A stretch of 64,000 nucleotides of DNA from Algoriphagus sp. TR-M9 (GCF_027594545.1 NZ_CP115160.1:2179001-2243000), one strand, 5' to 3'. Shown: positions 53,335 through 62,654, counted from the stretch's first letter. Translations and numbers: made by a program. Notes: a model not told the origin generated them from the letters alone.

Positions 53335-54627
53335 ATGATATCCTATTCCCAACCAGAAGAAGCCGTTTCCTTGATTAAAAGTAACCATCGCGTCTTTGTG
53401 CATGGAAGTGCCGCTACCCCTACCGCACTTTTATATGCTTTGGCAGCGCGAAAAAACGATCTGAGGAATGTAGAAATCGTCTCCATCACTACACTCGGGC
53501 CCATGCCACTGGTGGAGCAGGACTGTCACAAGGCATTTTTTATGAACTCCCTATTTGTCTCAGAAAATGTACGAAAGTCAGCCAATTCTGAGTATGGCGG
53601 TTATGTACCCATCTTCCTCAGTGAAATAGGTCACCTATTCAGACAAAACATCCTCAAACTCGATGTAGCACTAATACAGGTTTCTGAACCTGATGCCCAC
53701 GGGTTTTGCTCCCTGGGAACTTCAGTAGATGTGGCCAAGCCTGCCATTGAGACTGCACGGATCATCATCGCCCAGGTCAATAAGCAAATGCCAAGAACTC
53801 ATGGAGACAGTCAGATTCACCTTTCCAAGTTTGCTGCCGCGATACATGTGGATGCTCCTTTGCCAGAGGTGGATTATGGACTAAAACTCTCAGAAATCGA
53901 GCAGAAAATAGGTGAAAATATCGCTGAACTGATCGAAGACAGATCCACTTTACAAATGGGAATAGGAGCTATTCCTGATGCAGTTTTGAACTCTTTGAAA
54001 CATCACAAAGATCTGGGAATCCATACAGAGATGTTTTCAAATGGAGTACTGGAATTGCTGAAATCAGGAGCCATCACCAATGCTTACAAAAAGAAGCATC
54101 CGGGTAAAATAGTATCGGCTTTCACCGTAGGAACCAAGCAATTGTATGATACCATCCATGATAACCCGGAGTTTTCATTTCATGAAGCAGCCTATGTCAA
54201 TGATACTGCCGTGATCCGAAAAAACCCTAAAGTAGTCTCTATCAATAGCTGCGTGGAAATGGATCTCACAGGTCAGGTTTGTGCGGATTCCATAGGCAGA
54301 TACCAGTATTCTGGAGTAGGTGGACAGATGGACTTCATGCGTGGAGCATCTCTATCGGTAGGCGGCAAACCCATCATGGCCTTAAATTCTACCACCAAAA
54401 AAGGAGCTTCCAAAATAGTCCCCTTCCTCAAAGAAGGCGCGGGGGTGGTCACCACTCGAGCTCACATGCAATATGTGGTCACTGAATATGGTGTAGTAAA
54501 TCTCTACGGTAAAAACCTGAGACAGCGGGCCTATGAATTGATGAAAATAGCTCATCCTGATCATAGAGAAAACCTTGAAAAAGCTATAGTCGAGCGGTTT
54601 GGGAGTTTAGTGTATCCTTTCCGATAA
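53335..54627 (+). CDS. Acetyl-CoA hydrolase/CoA-transferase family protein
   Basis: A 430-residue CoA-transferase of the Cat1/4-hydroxybutyrate CoA-transferase type. The catalytic Glu232 lies in LGIHTEMFSNGVLEL, and downstream come SINSCVEMDLTGQVCADSIG and VTTRAHMQYVVTEYGVVNLYGK. It exchanges CoA between short-chain acids such as acetate, butyrate or 4-hydroxybutyrate; the exact substrate is not fixed. It is divergent from icmF across a 241-bp spacer without visible repeats, and a linked function in short-chain acyl-CoA use is plausible. Confidence 0.9.
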   Translation: MISYSQPEEAVSLIKSNHRVFVHGSAATPTALLYALAARKNDLRNVEIVSITTLGPMPLVEQDCHKAFFMNSLFVSENVRKSANSEYGGYVPIFLSEIGHLFRQNILKLDVALIQVSEPDAHGFCSLGTSVDVAKPAIETARIIIAQVNKQMPRTHGDSQIHLSKFAAAIHVDAPLPEVDYGLKLSEIEQKIGENIAELIEDRSTLQMGIGAIPDAVLNSLKHHKDLGIHTEMFSNGVLELLKSGAITNAYKKKHPGKIVSAFTVGTKQLYDTIHDNPEFSFHEAAYVNDTAVIRKNPKVVSINSCVEMDLTGQVCADSIGRYQYSGVGGQMDFMRGASLSVGGKPIMALNSTTKKGASKIVPFLKEGAGVVTTRAHMQYVVTEYGVVNLYGKNLRQRAYELMKIAHPDHRENLEKAIVERFGSLVYPFR

Positions 54628-54712
54628 AATGACTGGATTTGCTCAGCCGGTGTTTTGATTTTATCCCCTTCTACTTAGTTTAGCGCATCCTTTATTCAAT
54701 AAACCCAAAATC

Positions 54713-56044
54713 ATGTCTTCCAAAACCTACGCCTTTTTCATTTCGCTTACAGCCGCATTGGGCGGCTTTTTATTTGGGTTTGATACAGCGGTAATTTCGG
54801 GCGCTGAGCGGGCTATTCAGGAAGTTTGGGCACTTAGCGACTGGATGCACGGATTGGCTATAGCTTCCGCTTTTTACGGTACAGTGATCGGAGCTTTAGT
54901 AGGTGGTATTCCTGCGGACAGATTCGGAAGGCAGAAAAGTTTACTCTGGATCGGGCTTTTCTACTTGATTTCTGCTATTGGATCGGGTTTGGCCTGGGAT
55001 GTTACCTCATTTACTCTCTTTCGGTTTATCGGAGGCCTGGGCGTAGGTGCATCATCGGTAGTTGCCCCTATGTACATCTCAGAGATAGCTCCAGCTAAAA
55101 ACCGCGGCTTGTTAGTTGCGCTTTATCAATTCAATATAGTCTTTGGCATAGTCATCGCCTACCTGTCCAACTATCTGATAGGAACCGCAGAAATAGCCCA
55201 GGAATGGAGGTGGATGCTGGCTGTAGAGGGTATTCCTGCATTGATCTACAGTATTTTGATATTTAGAATTCCGGAAAGTCCAAGATGGCTCATCGGAAAG
55301 AAAAATAATGAAGCAGAGGCTAGAGCTATTTTGGCACGCACCGATCCCGATGGAGTGGATGAGGCCATTCGACTGGCCATAGCAGAAGAAAAAAAGATCA
55401 CGCAAGCCGGAAGTTTTAAAGCTATTTTCGCAAAGCGATTTCTCCCTACCACGCTTATGGCCATTATGTTTGCCTTTTTCAACCAGCTTTCCGGGATCAA
55501 CGCCATTATTTACTTTGCTCCCAGGGTATTTGAAATGGCAGGAATTTCCACTGAAAACGCGCTGATTTCTACAATTGGGATTGGCGTGGTTAATCTTCTC
55601 GCCACCTTCCTCGGACTATACCTGATTGACCGCATTGGAAGGAAGAAACTCATGTACATTGGTTCAGTGGGCTATATTATCTCGCTTTCATTGATGGCAT
55701 ATAACTTCTTGGGTACTGGTATTCCTTCCTCTTGGCTACCCTTTTTCGTATTTGCATTTATCACTTCGCATGCTATCGGGCAAGGTTCGGTGATCTGGGT
55801 ATTTATATCCGAAATGTTCCCCAACGAACTCCGTGCCTACGGTCAGTCTATCGGATCTTTCACGCACTGGATTTTGGCGGCCATCATCGCGAATGTGTTT
55901 CCATTCTTTGTCAACCAATTCGGACCTGGGTATATCTTTTCGTTTTTCGCCGTTATGATGGTCTGGCAGCTGCTATGGGTTCGCTATCGCATGCCAGAAA
56001 CTAAAGGAAGATCCCTGGAAGAAATCCACCAAAACATTCATTAA
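54713..56044 (+). CDS. Sugar porter family MFS transporter
   Basis: A 443-residue, 12-helix major facilitator of the sugar porter family. Signature sequences are GGFLFGFDTAVISGAE (helix 1), PADRFGRQK (loop 2-3), RFIGGLGVGASSV, PESPRWLIG (loop 6-7), QLSGINAIIYFAPRVFE, DRIGRKK (loop 8-9) and PETKGRSLEEI. It probably takes up a hexose by proton symport. It is 3 bases upstream of the PfkB kinase gene, which suggests fructose or a related sugar. Confidence 0.94.
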   Translation: MSSKTYAFFISLTAALGGFLFGFDTAVISGAERAIQEVWALSDWMHGLAIASAFYGTVIGALVGGIPADRFGRQKSLLWIGLFYLISAIGSGLAWDVTSFTLFRFIGGLGVGASSVVAPMYISEIAPAKNRGLLVALYQFNIVFGIVIAYLSNYLIGTAEIAQEWRWMLAVEGIPALIYSILIFRIPESPRWLIGKKNNEAEARAILARTDPDGVDEAIRLAIAEEKKITQAGSFKAIFAKRFLPTTLMAIMFAFFNQLSGINAIIYFAPRVFEMAGISTENALISTIGIGVVNLLATFLGLYLIDRIGRKKLMYIGSVGYIISLSLMAYNFLGTGIPSSWLPFFVFAFITSHAIGQGSVIWVFISEMFPNELRAYGQSIGSFTHWILAAIIANVFPFFVNQFGPGYIFSFFAVMMVWQLLWVRYRMPETKGRSLEEIHQNIH

Positions 56045-56047
56045 GTC

Positions 56048-56926
56048 ATGAGCAACAAAGTAGTGATCTTCGGTGAAATGCTCTGGGACTGCCTCCCATC
56101 TTGCCCAGTGCCCGGTGGAGCCCCTATGAACGTAATGCTTAATCTGACTCAGCTAGGTTTAAATGCCCAGCTGATTTCTGCTGTGGGAGATGATGAAGAT
56201 GGAGAAAATTTACTGCAATTCTTGAAGGATTTCCCAGCTTCTGTAGAGCTAATCCAGGTGCATCATAACCAACCCACTTCCAAAGTATTGGTGGATACCT
56301 CGGATAAGGAAAACATGAAATATACCATTGTATCCCCAGTGGCATGGGATTTTATCTCCTTTAATGATAGGCTAGAGCAGGCTACACAAAGCGCTGAAGC
56401 CTTTGTTTTTGGTACCTTAAGTGTAAGAAATCAGCCGAGTCTGGAGACTTTACTGCGCCTACTCCAGCATCAAACCCTTCGGATATTTGATGCAAATCTA
56501 CGACCTCCATTCTACAATTTTCAGGTGATCAAAAAGCTTCTGCATTTGACTGATATTTTGAAAATCAATGAGGATGAGCTGGAGCTATTCGCTGCATACT
56601 TCAGTACTGACCCCAATCCTAAAAGCCTGTGCGGACATCTGGATAAGCACTTCCCCCTAACTATCATCTGCATCACCATGGGGGCCAAAGGAGCTGCCAT
56701 TTACCAAAACGGTCAGTTTACTCATCATTCAGGCTATCGTGTGGAAGTCGAAGACAGCATAGGGGCCGGAGATGCTTTTCTCAGTGGTTTTATTTATTCC
56801 TATTTGGCAGGTAAAGACCATGAAGCAACGCTTGATTTTGCTTGTAAAATTGGGGCTTTGGTAGCTTCCCGAAAAGGTGGAACTGTGAGCTATACGCTGG
56901 ATGAAATCCAAAAAATAGGTACTTAA
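56048..56926 (+). CDS. PfkB-family carbohydrate kinase, probable fructokinase
   Basis: A 292-residue PfkB sugar kinase. The start VVIFGEMLWDCLP and the GGAPMNVMLNLTQLGL segment are typical of fructokinases. The catalytic Asp is in the anion-hole motif DSIGAGDAFLSGF. It is in an operon with the sugar porter (3-base gap). Fructose is the favoured substrate; other ketoses are possible. The gene end overlaps the convergent ArfB-like gene by 4 bases. Confidence 0.9.
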   Translation: MSNKVVIFGEMLWDCLPSCPVPGGAPMNVMLNLTQLGLNAQLISAVGDDEDGENLLQFLKDFPASVELIQVHHNQPTSKVLVDTSDKENMKYTIVSPVAWDFISFNDRLEQATQSAEAFVFGTLSVRNQPSLETLLRLLQHQTLRIFDANLRPPFYNFQVIKKLLHLTDILKINEDELELFAAYFSTDPNPKSLCGHLDKHFPLTIICITMGAKGAAIYQNGQFTHHSGYRVEVEDSIGAGDAFLSGFIYSYLAGKDHEATLDFACKIGALVASRKGGTVSYTLDEIQKIGT

Positions 56927-57348
56927 TCCCTTTTCCAACTTCGATTGGCCTTTTTCTCACTTTGATTCTTTTTCGCCTTTAACCTTCTTTCGATTGCTCC
57001 TTTGCTGGGTTTGGTAGCTTTTCTGGGTTTTCTTTTGGCGAAGGCTTTGCGCAGCATCTCTTCAAACTTCAATATGGCCAATTGCTTATTCTGCAATTGG
57101 GAGCGTTTTTCCTGCACTTGAATTTGTAAAATCCCGGCATCCGTAATTCTATTTCCCAGTTTTTGCCGGAGCAGGTCTTTTTCAGAATCCGTGAGAATAG
57201 CAGAGTTATCTACATCGAAACTGAGCTGGATTTTAGTCTCTACTTTATTCACATGCTGTCCCCCAGGACCACTGCTTTTGGAACTCTGAAATTGCAACTC
57301 ATGGAGAAACTCCTGATCACTGATCCGCTGGAAGATTGATTTTTGCAT
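56923..57348 (-). CDS. arfB: ArfB/YaeJ-like peptidyl-tRNA hydrolase (GGQ)
   Basis: A 141-residue release-factor-like protein with catalytic GGQ in SSGPGGQHVNKVETK and a long basic C-terminal tail (KRKPRKATKPSKGAIERRL) that would enter the mRNA channel of a stalled ribosome. It hydrolyses peptidyl-tRNA on ribosomes lacking a stop codon. The inner ATG at 57348 matches the family length; an upstream in-frame ATG at 57390 would add 14 residues. Confidence 0.88.
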   Translation of the reverse strand: MQKSIFQRISDQEFLHELQFQSSKSSGPGGQHVNKVETKIQLSFDVDNSAILTDSEKDLLRQKLGNRITDAGILQIQVQEKRSQLQNKQLAILKFEEMLRKAFAKRKPRKATKPSKGAIERRLKAKKNQSEKKANRSWKRD

Positions 57349-57677
57349 GGGGCTGATGGAGACTGAATGTTCCTGCAAGATACCAAACATTCAAACAAGC
57401 TATTTGCCAATCAAAAAAAGTACAGGCCTCATTTTTTTAAAAATCCGTGGATCAGATTGAAATAATAGTAATTTGTTTGGTCTAAATAGCCTTTTCAAAA
57501 AGGATTACTTGCTTTCTTACCAGAAATGAGCCTAAAGAAATATAGGAATCGGAGGATAATAACTGGAGGTCGCTATGAACTTTTGACTTGGCGCTCCCTT
57601 CCTGTTAAACGCGGGAAATCAGGTTACTGGCAAGATTCCGTATATTCAAATTTCGTACAATTACAACCCTAAATACC

Positions 57678-58706
57678 ATGAAAAACAGAAGAGAATTCCT
57701 GATCAAATCCGCCTTGGGGGTAGCCGGACTGGCCGCATCTCCATCTTGGCTACATGGCGCTCCTGCACTTATAAAGTCATACAACAAACCGAATTCCCTA
57801 GTAAATGGAGTACAGATCGGGTGCATCACTTATTCTTTCCGATCTCTGCCTGACCAGTCTGCTGAAGCCACGCTGCAGTATGTCAAAGAATGCGGGATTT
57901 CTGCTATTGAATTAATGGGAGGACCAGCGGAATCATTTGCGGGTATGCCCGAAAACCCTGTAAATATGCGTGAACTCTATGGGTTGAGGCGAAAGCAGAG
58001 AGATGCAGGCGAACTTACTTCTGATGAACAAAAGATGCTTGCTGATATGCAATCTCAGATGGATTCCTATAGCAAGGAGGCAGCAGCTTGGAGAGCTAGC
58101 GTAGGAACTGCGCCTTTTGAAAAACTCAGGAAAATGTATAATGAAGCAGGGGTGAGTATTTATGCCTTCAAGCCGAGTGCCTTTGGCATTAATGCCCCGG
58201 ATTCGGAAATCGCTTATGGAATGAATGCCGCCAAAGCTCTGGGTGCATCGCATGTCACCTTGGAGCATCCTTCAAATGATAAACATACGCTAAGGTTAGG
58301 CAAAATGGGTGAGCAATATGGTATGTCAGTAGGTTATCATGGTCATGAGCAAGAAACCTTTACATTTTGGGATTCCGCACTCGCGCAAAGTAAAAAAAAC
58401 GGTCTCAATCTGGATGCAGGACATTATATAGCTGCTGGGCATACCGACCTGATGGCATTGATAAAAAAGCAGCACAAACGTATCCTCAGCATGCACACCA
58501 AAGACAGGCAGACTCCAGCAAATGGCAAGGGAAATCTTCCATGGGGTGAAGGAGATACGCCTATCCCGGCCCTGCTGGAAACCATGTCAAAAAATAAGTA
58601 TAAGTTCCCGGCTACCATTGAGTTAGAGTATCAGATACCTGAAGGTTCAGATGCGATAAAAGAAGTTCAAAAGTGTGTGGAATTTTGCATAAATTCCTTA
58701 AGTTAG
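57678..58706 (+). CDS. Tat-exported sugar phosphate isomerase/epimerase-like protein
   Basis: A 342-residue protein with a twin-arginine signal (NRREFLIKSALGVAGLAA). The mature part is an AP-endonuclease-2-like TIM barrel (xylose-isomerase type): IGCITYSFRSLP, YVKECGISAIELMGG, ASHVTLEHPSND, SVGYHGHEQETF, GLNLDAGHYIAAGH, LSMHTKDRQTP and TIELEYQIPEGSD, giving the Glu/His/Asp ligands of the barrel. Relatives act in sugar or sugar-acid catabolism. It is a single gene followed by a terminator. Confidence 0.88.
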   Translation: MKNRREFLIKSALGVAGLAASPSWLHGAPALIKSYNKPNSLVNGVQIGCITYSFRSLPDQSAEATLQYVKECGISAIELMGGPAESFAGMPENPVNMRELYGLRRKQRDAGELTSDEQKMLADMQSQMDSYSKEAAAWRASVGTAPFEKLRKMYNEAGVSIYAFKPSAFGINAPDSEIAYGMNAAKALGASHVTLEHPSNDKHTLRLGKMGEQYGMSVGYHGHEQETFTFWDSALAQSKKNGLNLDAGHYIAAGHTDLMALIKKQHKRILSMHTKDRQTPANGKGNLPWGEGDTPIPALLETMSKNKYKFPATIELEYQIPEGSDAIKEVQKCVEFCINSLS

Positions 58707-58748
58707 AAGTCTACACTTCCATTCTTAGTTTTTTGAACTATTTTTAAG

Positions 58749-58777
58749 AAAGCGGCAGCACAACTCTGCCGCTTTTT
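58749..58777 (+). terminator. Rho-independent terminator
   Basis: AAAGCGGCAG (58749-58758) pairs with CTGCCGCTTT (58766-58775), followed by T residues. It serves the sugar isomerase-like gene. Confidence 0.85.
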
Positions 58778-58788
58778 CTATGAACTGC

Positions 58789-58818
58789 AAAAAAAACCGC
58801 AGCTCTCACTGCGGTTTT
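58789..58818 (-). terminator. Terminator of dps
   Basis: AAAACCGCAG (58793-58802) pairs with CTGCGGTTTT (58809-58818). The A-run at 58789-58796 gives the T-tract on the minus strand. Confidence 0.85.
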
Positions 58819-58838
58819 AGGTGTTTTATTTTGGATAA

Positions 58839-59327
58839 TTATTCGGCGAATTTGGTAAACATCCACATTCTTTTTTCGAGGTCACCTACGAAATTTGTAA
58901 GCAAATCTTCAGTGGCGATATCATCAGCATCCCCAGCTGCTTTAGCGGCCTTTCTGTGGCTTTGGGCTAAAATACCCAAACCATCAACAACATGTTTTAC
59001 ACATTCAGAACCACTGCTCACGTCGGTGATTTCCTTGTGAATGGTATTTTTCAAATAGTCAGAATACGAGTGCAAAGGATTAAACCCAATGGTCACGATT
59101 CGTTCAGCCAGTTCATCTATATTTTCATATAATCTGGTGTACAATTCTTCGAACTTTTCATGCAGGTCAAAGAAATTTTCACCCTTTACATTCCAGTGAA
59201 ACCCTCGTACATTCTGATAGAAAATGTGGTAATCAGACAATAAATCGTTCAGTTTATCTGATACATTTTTCATTGCTTTATTATCAAGCTTCAGATGATT
59301 GTCGAGTGTTGCTTTAGTAGTAGTCAT
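58839..59327 (-). CDS. dps: Dps-family DNA-binding ferritin
   Basis: A 162-residue Dps-like protein: four-helix ferritin fold with the inter-subunit ferroxidase signature DYHIFYQNVRGFHWNVKGEN and FFDLHEKFEELYTRLYENID. It stores iron, oxidises Fe(II) with peroxide and may protect DNA. The N-terminal basic extension is short. It stands alone and ends before its own terminator; a stress regulon is likely but no specific site was identified. Confidence 0.95.
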   Translation of the reverse strand: MTTTKATLDNHLKLDNKAMKNVSDKLNDLLSDYHIFYQNVRGFHWNVKGENFFDLHEKFEELYTRLYENIDELAERIVTIGFNPLHSYSDYLKNTIHKEITDVSSGSECVKHVVDGLGILAQSHRKAAKAAGDADDIATEDLLTNFVGDLEKRMWMFTKFAE

Positions 59328-59571
59328 GTGATTATTATTTAAAAGTTGTTCTGATTTTAATTCACTCTATTAAATCCAATACTTATGCCAGTGCTAGGGC
59401 ACCCAAACCAAAAACCACTATTATAGCCAATTATAAAATAAAAAATAGGTTTTTAAACTTTTAACAAAACCTTCATCTAAACCCCGCTATTTCCGCTTCT
59501 CATCGACTTGTAGACCATAGGCAAAAGTTTCCCCAAATCGTTACATTAATAGGAAAGCTCATTTCATAAAA

Positions 59572-59600
59572 AAACCACCCAGAGATACTCTGAGTGGTTT
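59572..59600 (-). terminator. Terminator of the tonB/blaR/blaI operon
   Basis: AAACCAC (59572-59578) pairs with GTGGTTT (59594-59600), with CAGAG/TCTG pairing inside. The A-run at 59568-59574 gives T on the minus strand. Confidence 0.8.
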
Positions 59601-59621
59601 CTGCAAATTAAACAAAACGCT

Positions 59622-60026
59622 TTAAAGTTTAAATTTGATAGGTAAACTCATCTTGGTATTGACCTTTGAGCCGTCCTTTTCTCCGGGTATCCAATTTGGC
59701 ATACCCTGTACCACTCGCATGGCTTCTTCATCACAGCCAGTGCCTATTCCTCGTAGAATCTTCACATCAGTGATATCCCCCTCTTTCTGCACTACGAAAC
59801 TGACCACAACCACACCTTCTACACCTTTTTTCCTGGCATCTTCAGGGTAAATAAGATTATCGCCTATGTAGCTTACGAGTCCATCCATACCATCCTTAGG
59901 TTCCGGCATTTTATCCACTTTTTCAAAGGCTTCTGTCTGTGCATAAGCTCCCTGCATGGAAAGGCTGGTAAAAAAGGCCAGGACTAGCAGGAAAGCCGGT
60001 AGGGATTTAAGTGCTAAGTTTTTCAT
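59622..60026 (-). CDS. Exported TonB C-terminal-domain protein
   Basis: A 134-residue protein with a signal peptide (LALKSLPAFLLVLAFFTSLS, cut near AYAQ). A TonB C-terminal domain follows: LIYPEDARKKGVEGVVVVSF, VKILRGIGTGCDEEAMRVV and LPIKFKL. It lacks a membrane anchor and Pro-rich spacer, unlike classical TonB. Its domain is closely similar to the C terminus of the BlaR-TonB protein 36 bases upstream, indicating tandem duplication. Role unknown; it may act with TonB-dependent receptors. Confidence 0.9.
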   Translation of the reverse strand: MKNLALKSLPAFLLVLAFFTSLSMQGAYAQTEAFEKVDKMPEPKDGMDGLVSYIGDNLIYPEDARKKGVEGVVVVSFVVQKEGDITDVKILRGIGTGCDEEAMRVVQGMPNWIPGEKDGSKVNTKMSLPIKFKL

Positions 60027-60062
60027 TTTAATAGTTATTTTTTGGTTTAGGTTAATGTATTT

Positions 60063-61331
60063 TCAATCCAGTTTGAATCGAATAGGAACTCTAATACGGC
60101 TATTTACAGCTTTACCTCTCTGTGTGGCAGGTGACCAATCCTGAGACTCCCGGATCACCCTCATGGCTTCTTCATCTGCTCCTGCTCCTATTCCACGTAG
60201 GATATCCACATCGGAAATAGAACCATCAGAATTCACCATAAAAACTGCTACCACTGTACCCTCAACGCCCATTTTTTTGGCTTGCTCTGGGTATTTTAAG
60301 TTGGAGGCTAAGTAGTTATTCCATCCTTCCATTCCTCCCGGAGGTAAAGGTTGTACTTCGGTAATATCAAATACCTCCTTGCCGTCTTTGCCTACATCGG
60401 CGACTCTAGCAGCTATATTGCTAGGCCCTATGCCATTGGTTTTTTCAGCCACTTGCGCTGGTCCATCGATCTCTTCCTCTGGAGTCATTTCGCAGGAAAA
60501 GACGAAAAACAAGGCAGCCATCAAGGGAATAGCCAACAGAAATCTGCGCTTTTCCGCACTTCGGGATTCGGGTTTGCTCATCATAATAATTCTTTTTTTG
60601 GTTTGAAATTGGTTAAAGTTGTTCATGAAGTGCCAGCCTTGACCCTTAGTAATCATCTGTAGCAAAAGGCCAGAATATTCTTTCTTGGAATACCTACTAG
60701 TGACGCCCTGGTCAGCCTGAAACTCATGAACTTCCCGTAGGGATTTTTCAAACTGATAGATCAAGGGATTGAACCAAAAGATCACTTTAGCAAACTGGAT
60801 CAAAAGTAGATCCCAGCTGTGTTTGAGACGCACATGCACAGACTCATGCAAAATGATCTGTCGCTGCTCCTCCCTACCCGGATCAAAGTCCGGCAACAGG
60901 ATATATTGGAAAAAAGAGGCTGGAATAAATTTCGGATGCACTGCTATCCAATGATTCTGAAACAGCATCAATTTGGATTTGCCCAGTAAGCGCTGAGAGG
61001 TGAAAAAACCCAAGATCAAATGAGCTGTCATGACCAACACCCCTGCCACATAGATCATCAATACAATGCTTTGCCAGGTAAAGGTACGCTCAGCTGCTGC
61101 CCCCTGCCCTACCAAGAACTCCGGCATGGTGAATTCTTGAATTCCCAGATTGGCGACTCCTAAGTTTACAGACATCGCGGGAAACAAAAATGACATCAGC
61201 AACAATAGGAGAAGTATGGCCCGATTGAGTGCAAAAAAAGTCAAATCGCTCAAGACCAACTTATAAAATGCCACAGATATGCCAACACAAATGCTGGACT
61301 CTATCAAGTAGATTATTAATTTGTCCATCAT
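60063..61331 (-). CDS. BlaR1/MecR1-type M56 metallopeptidase fused to a TonB C-terminal domain
   Basis: A 422-residue membrane protein. Hydrophobic helices come first (YLIESSICVGISVAFYKLVL, AILLLLLLMSFLFPAMSVNL). The M56 zinc peptidase site is HESVHVRLKH (HExxH) with EVHEFQAD as third ligand, followed by a further helix (LLAIPLMAALFFVFSC). The outer part ends in a TonB domain (DILRGIGAGADEEAMRVI). By analogy with BlaR1 it would cleave the BlaI-like repressor encoded just upstream (4-base overlap), with the TonB domain in place of a beta-lactam sensor. Confidence 0.92.
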   Translation of the reverse strand: MMDKLIIYLIESSICVGISVAFYKLVLSDLTFFALNRAILLLLLLMSFLFPAMSVNLGVANLGIQEFTMPEFLVGQGAAAERTFTWQSIVLMIYVAGVLVMTAHLILGFFTSQRLLGKSKLMLFQNHWIAVHPKFIPASFFQYILLPDFDPGREEQRQIILHESVHVRLKHSWDLLLIQFAKVIFWFNPLIYQFEKSLREVHEFQADQGVTSRYSKKEYSGLLLQMITKGQGWHFMNNFNQFQTKKRIIMMSKPESRSAEKRRFLLAIPLMAALFFVFSCEMTPEEEIDGPAQVAEKTNGIGPSNIAARVADVGKDGKEVFDITEVQPLPPGGMEGWNNYLASNLKYPEQAKKMGVEGTVVAVFMVNSDGSISDVDILRGIGAGADEEAMRVIRESQDWSPATQRGKAVNSRIRVPIRFKLD

Positions 61332-61699
61332 TCCCTGGGTTTGTCCATATCATCAATCAACTTCTGTAGATCTTCGATTTCCTTATCCGAAATCTTGTTT
61401 TCCTTCACCATAAAGGACAGGAAATTCCCCACCGAACCTTCGAAGTAATTTTTAACCAAATGATTCACACTTCTTTTGCTGTAGTCAGCCTGCGAGATCA
61501 ATGGAAAATACTGGTGTGTGGTACCGTAAGCTTTGTGATCCAAATAGCCTTTTTTCTCCAATAGCTTGATGGAGGAGGCCAAGGTCGTGTAAGGTGGCTT
61601 GGGTTCTGGGAGTTGATCCAAAACCTCGCGAACTAGGGCCTTTTCCAGACGCCAAAAAATCCGCATGATCCTTTCTTCGTTTTTATTCAATTCTTCCAT
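61328..61699 (-). CDS. BlaI/MecI/CopY-family transcriptional repressor
   Basis: A 123-residue winged-helix regulator of the penicillinase repressor family. It has NEERIMRIFWRLEKALVREV and the recognition region PPYTTLASSIKLLEKKGYLDHK, then a C-terminal dimerisation helix with the expected protease-sensitive stretch. It is the first gene of the blaI-blaR-tonB operon (4-base overlap with blaR). It probably represses its own operon until cleaved by the M56 peptidase. Confidence 0.93.
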   Translation of the reverse strand: MEELNKNEERIMRIFWRLEKALVREVLDQLPEPKPPYTTLASSIKLLEKKGYLDHKAYGTTHQYFPLISQADYSKRSVNHLVKNYFEGSVGNFLSFMVKENKISDKEIEDLQKLIDDMDKPRE

Positions 61700-61802
61700 A
61701 CCCCTAAGGTAATAACGAATATTTAATAATCCTACGAATTTTTCGTTAATCTACGCAAATCCAATAAATTAAGCCCGGTGATTTCTGTAAAATCAGCTCA
61801 AA

Positions 61803-62654
61803 TCACTCCTCAGGCTCGATTCTGACAGTTTCATACAAAACTGAAGAAACATTAAAATATCCTAAAACTTTGGAATCACCTTCCACCACCTCGATGTTGG
61901 TGTCAGGGTTTTGAGGTGGAGGAGAAAACAAACCTCCGTCATTAAAAAGCAGATTAGCGAGTTGATTAATGTAGGTAAAAGCGCTTTCATTCATCCTAAA
62001 CAACTCCAACCTGACCTTATCCCCTGCTTCAAAATCATAATTCAACTCAAGCCCTTCTTCAAAAAATGTCAACCCAAAGGTATCGTCGAACAGCAAGTAA
62101 TCGTCCCTATCGTTTTTTAAGGTGTCGTTTTCTATAACCCGAATCCGATAGAAATTATCTTCGGTAAAAGGAATTTTCCCATACACTTTTATATAGTATC
62201 CTTCGTCCCGAAAAATCCGGTCTTCCTGGTATTCATAGGTCACGCTATCCACTGTAGGCGGCTCCAAAAGTCTGCCACTTGATTCAAAACGCAATCCCTC
62301 CCACAGTACATTCAGTTGATAGTTTTCACCTACCTGAGCCACTTCGTTGGGGTAAACCGGCACATAGCTTTCAGACTTGGGGCTATAGACAAAGCGGACC
62401 CGCCTTTGCTTCCCCGGAACAGTGATGAAAACCTGAGCATCATTGATGACTTGAGTGCCCGTGGTATCATAGTAATTTTTAGCTAAGCTAATTTTGACCT
62501 CATTGTAATAAGACTCATTAGTCCAGGTAGCCTCTATGACAGGAATTTCCCCATCTATAGTAGCCAAAGGCAAGTTCACCTCCTCCTGACAGGAGAATAA
62601 AGTGATGCAGAAAATAACAATCCAAAATCTATTCATCTTAATCAGCTTATTCAT
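61803..62654 (-). CDS. DUF4249 lipoprotein
   Basis: A 283-residue outer-membrane-type lipoprotein (lipobox LFSCQ). A beta-rich region follows with the pattern VIEATWTNESYYNEVKISLA and DAQVFITVPGKQRRVRF, matching DUF4249 proteins, which accompany TonB-dependent receptors and are assumed to help ligand capture. A second ATG six codons in (62636) is also possible. It lies downstream of the TonB-dependent receptor, 193 bases away, and that spacer holds the dispersed repeat. Confidence 0.87.
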   Translation of the reverse strand: MNKLIKMNRFWIVIFCITLFSCQEEVNLPLATIDGEIPVIEATWTNESYYNEVKISLAKNYYDTTGTQVINDAQVFITVPGKQRRVRFVYSPKSESYVPVYPNEVAQVGENYQLNVLWEGLRFESSGRLLEPPTVDSVTYEYQEDRIFRDEGYYIKVYGKIPFTEDNFYRIRVIENDTLKNDRDDYLLFDDTFGLTFFEEGLELNYDFEAGDKVRLELFRMNESAFTYINQLANLLFNDGGLFSPPPQNPDTNIEVVEGDSKVLGYFNVSSVLYETVRIEPEE

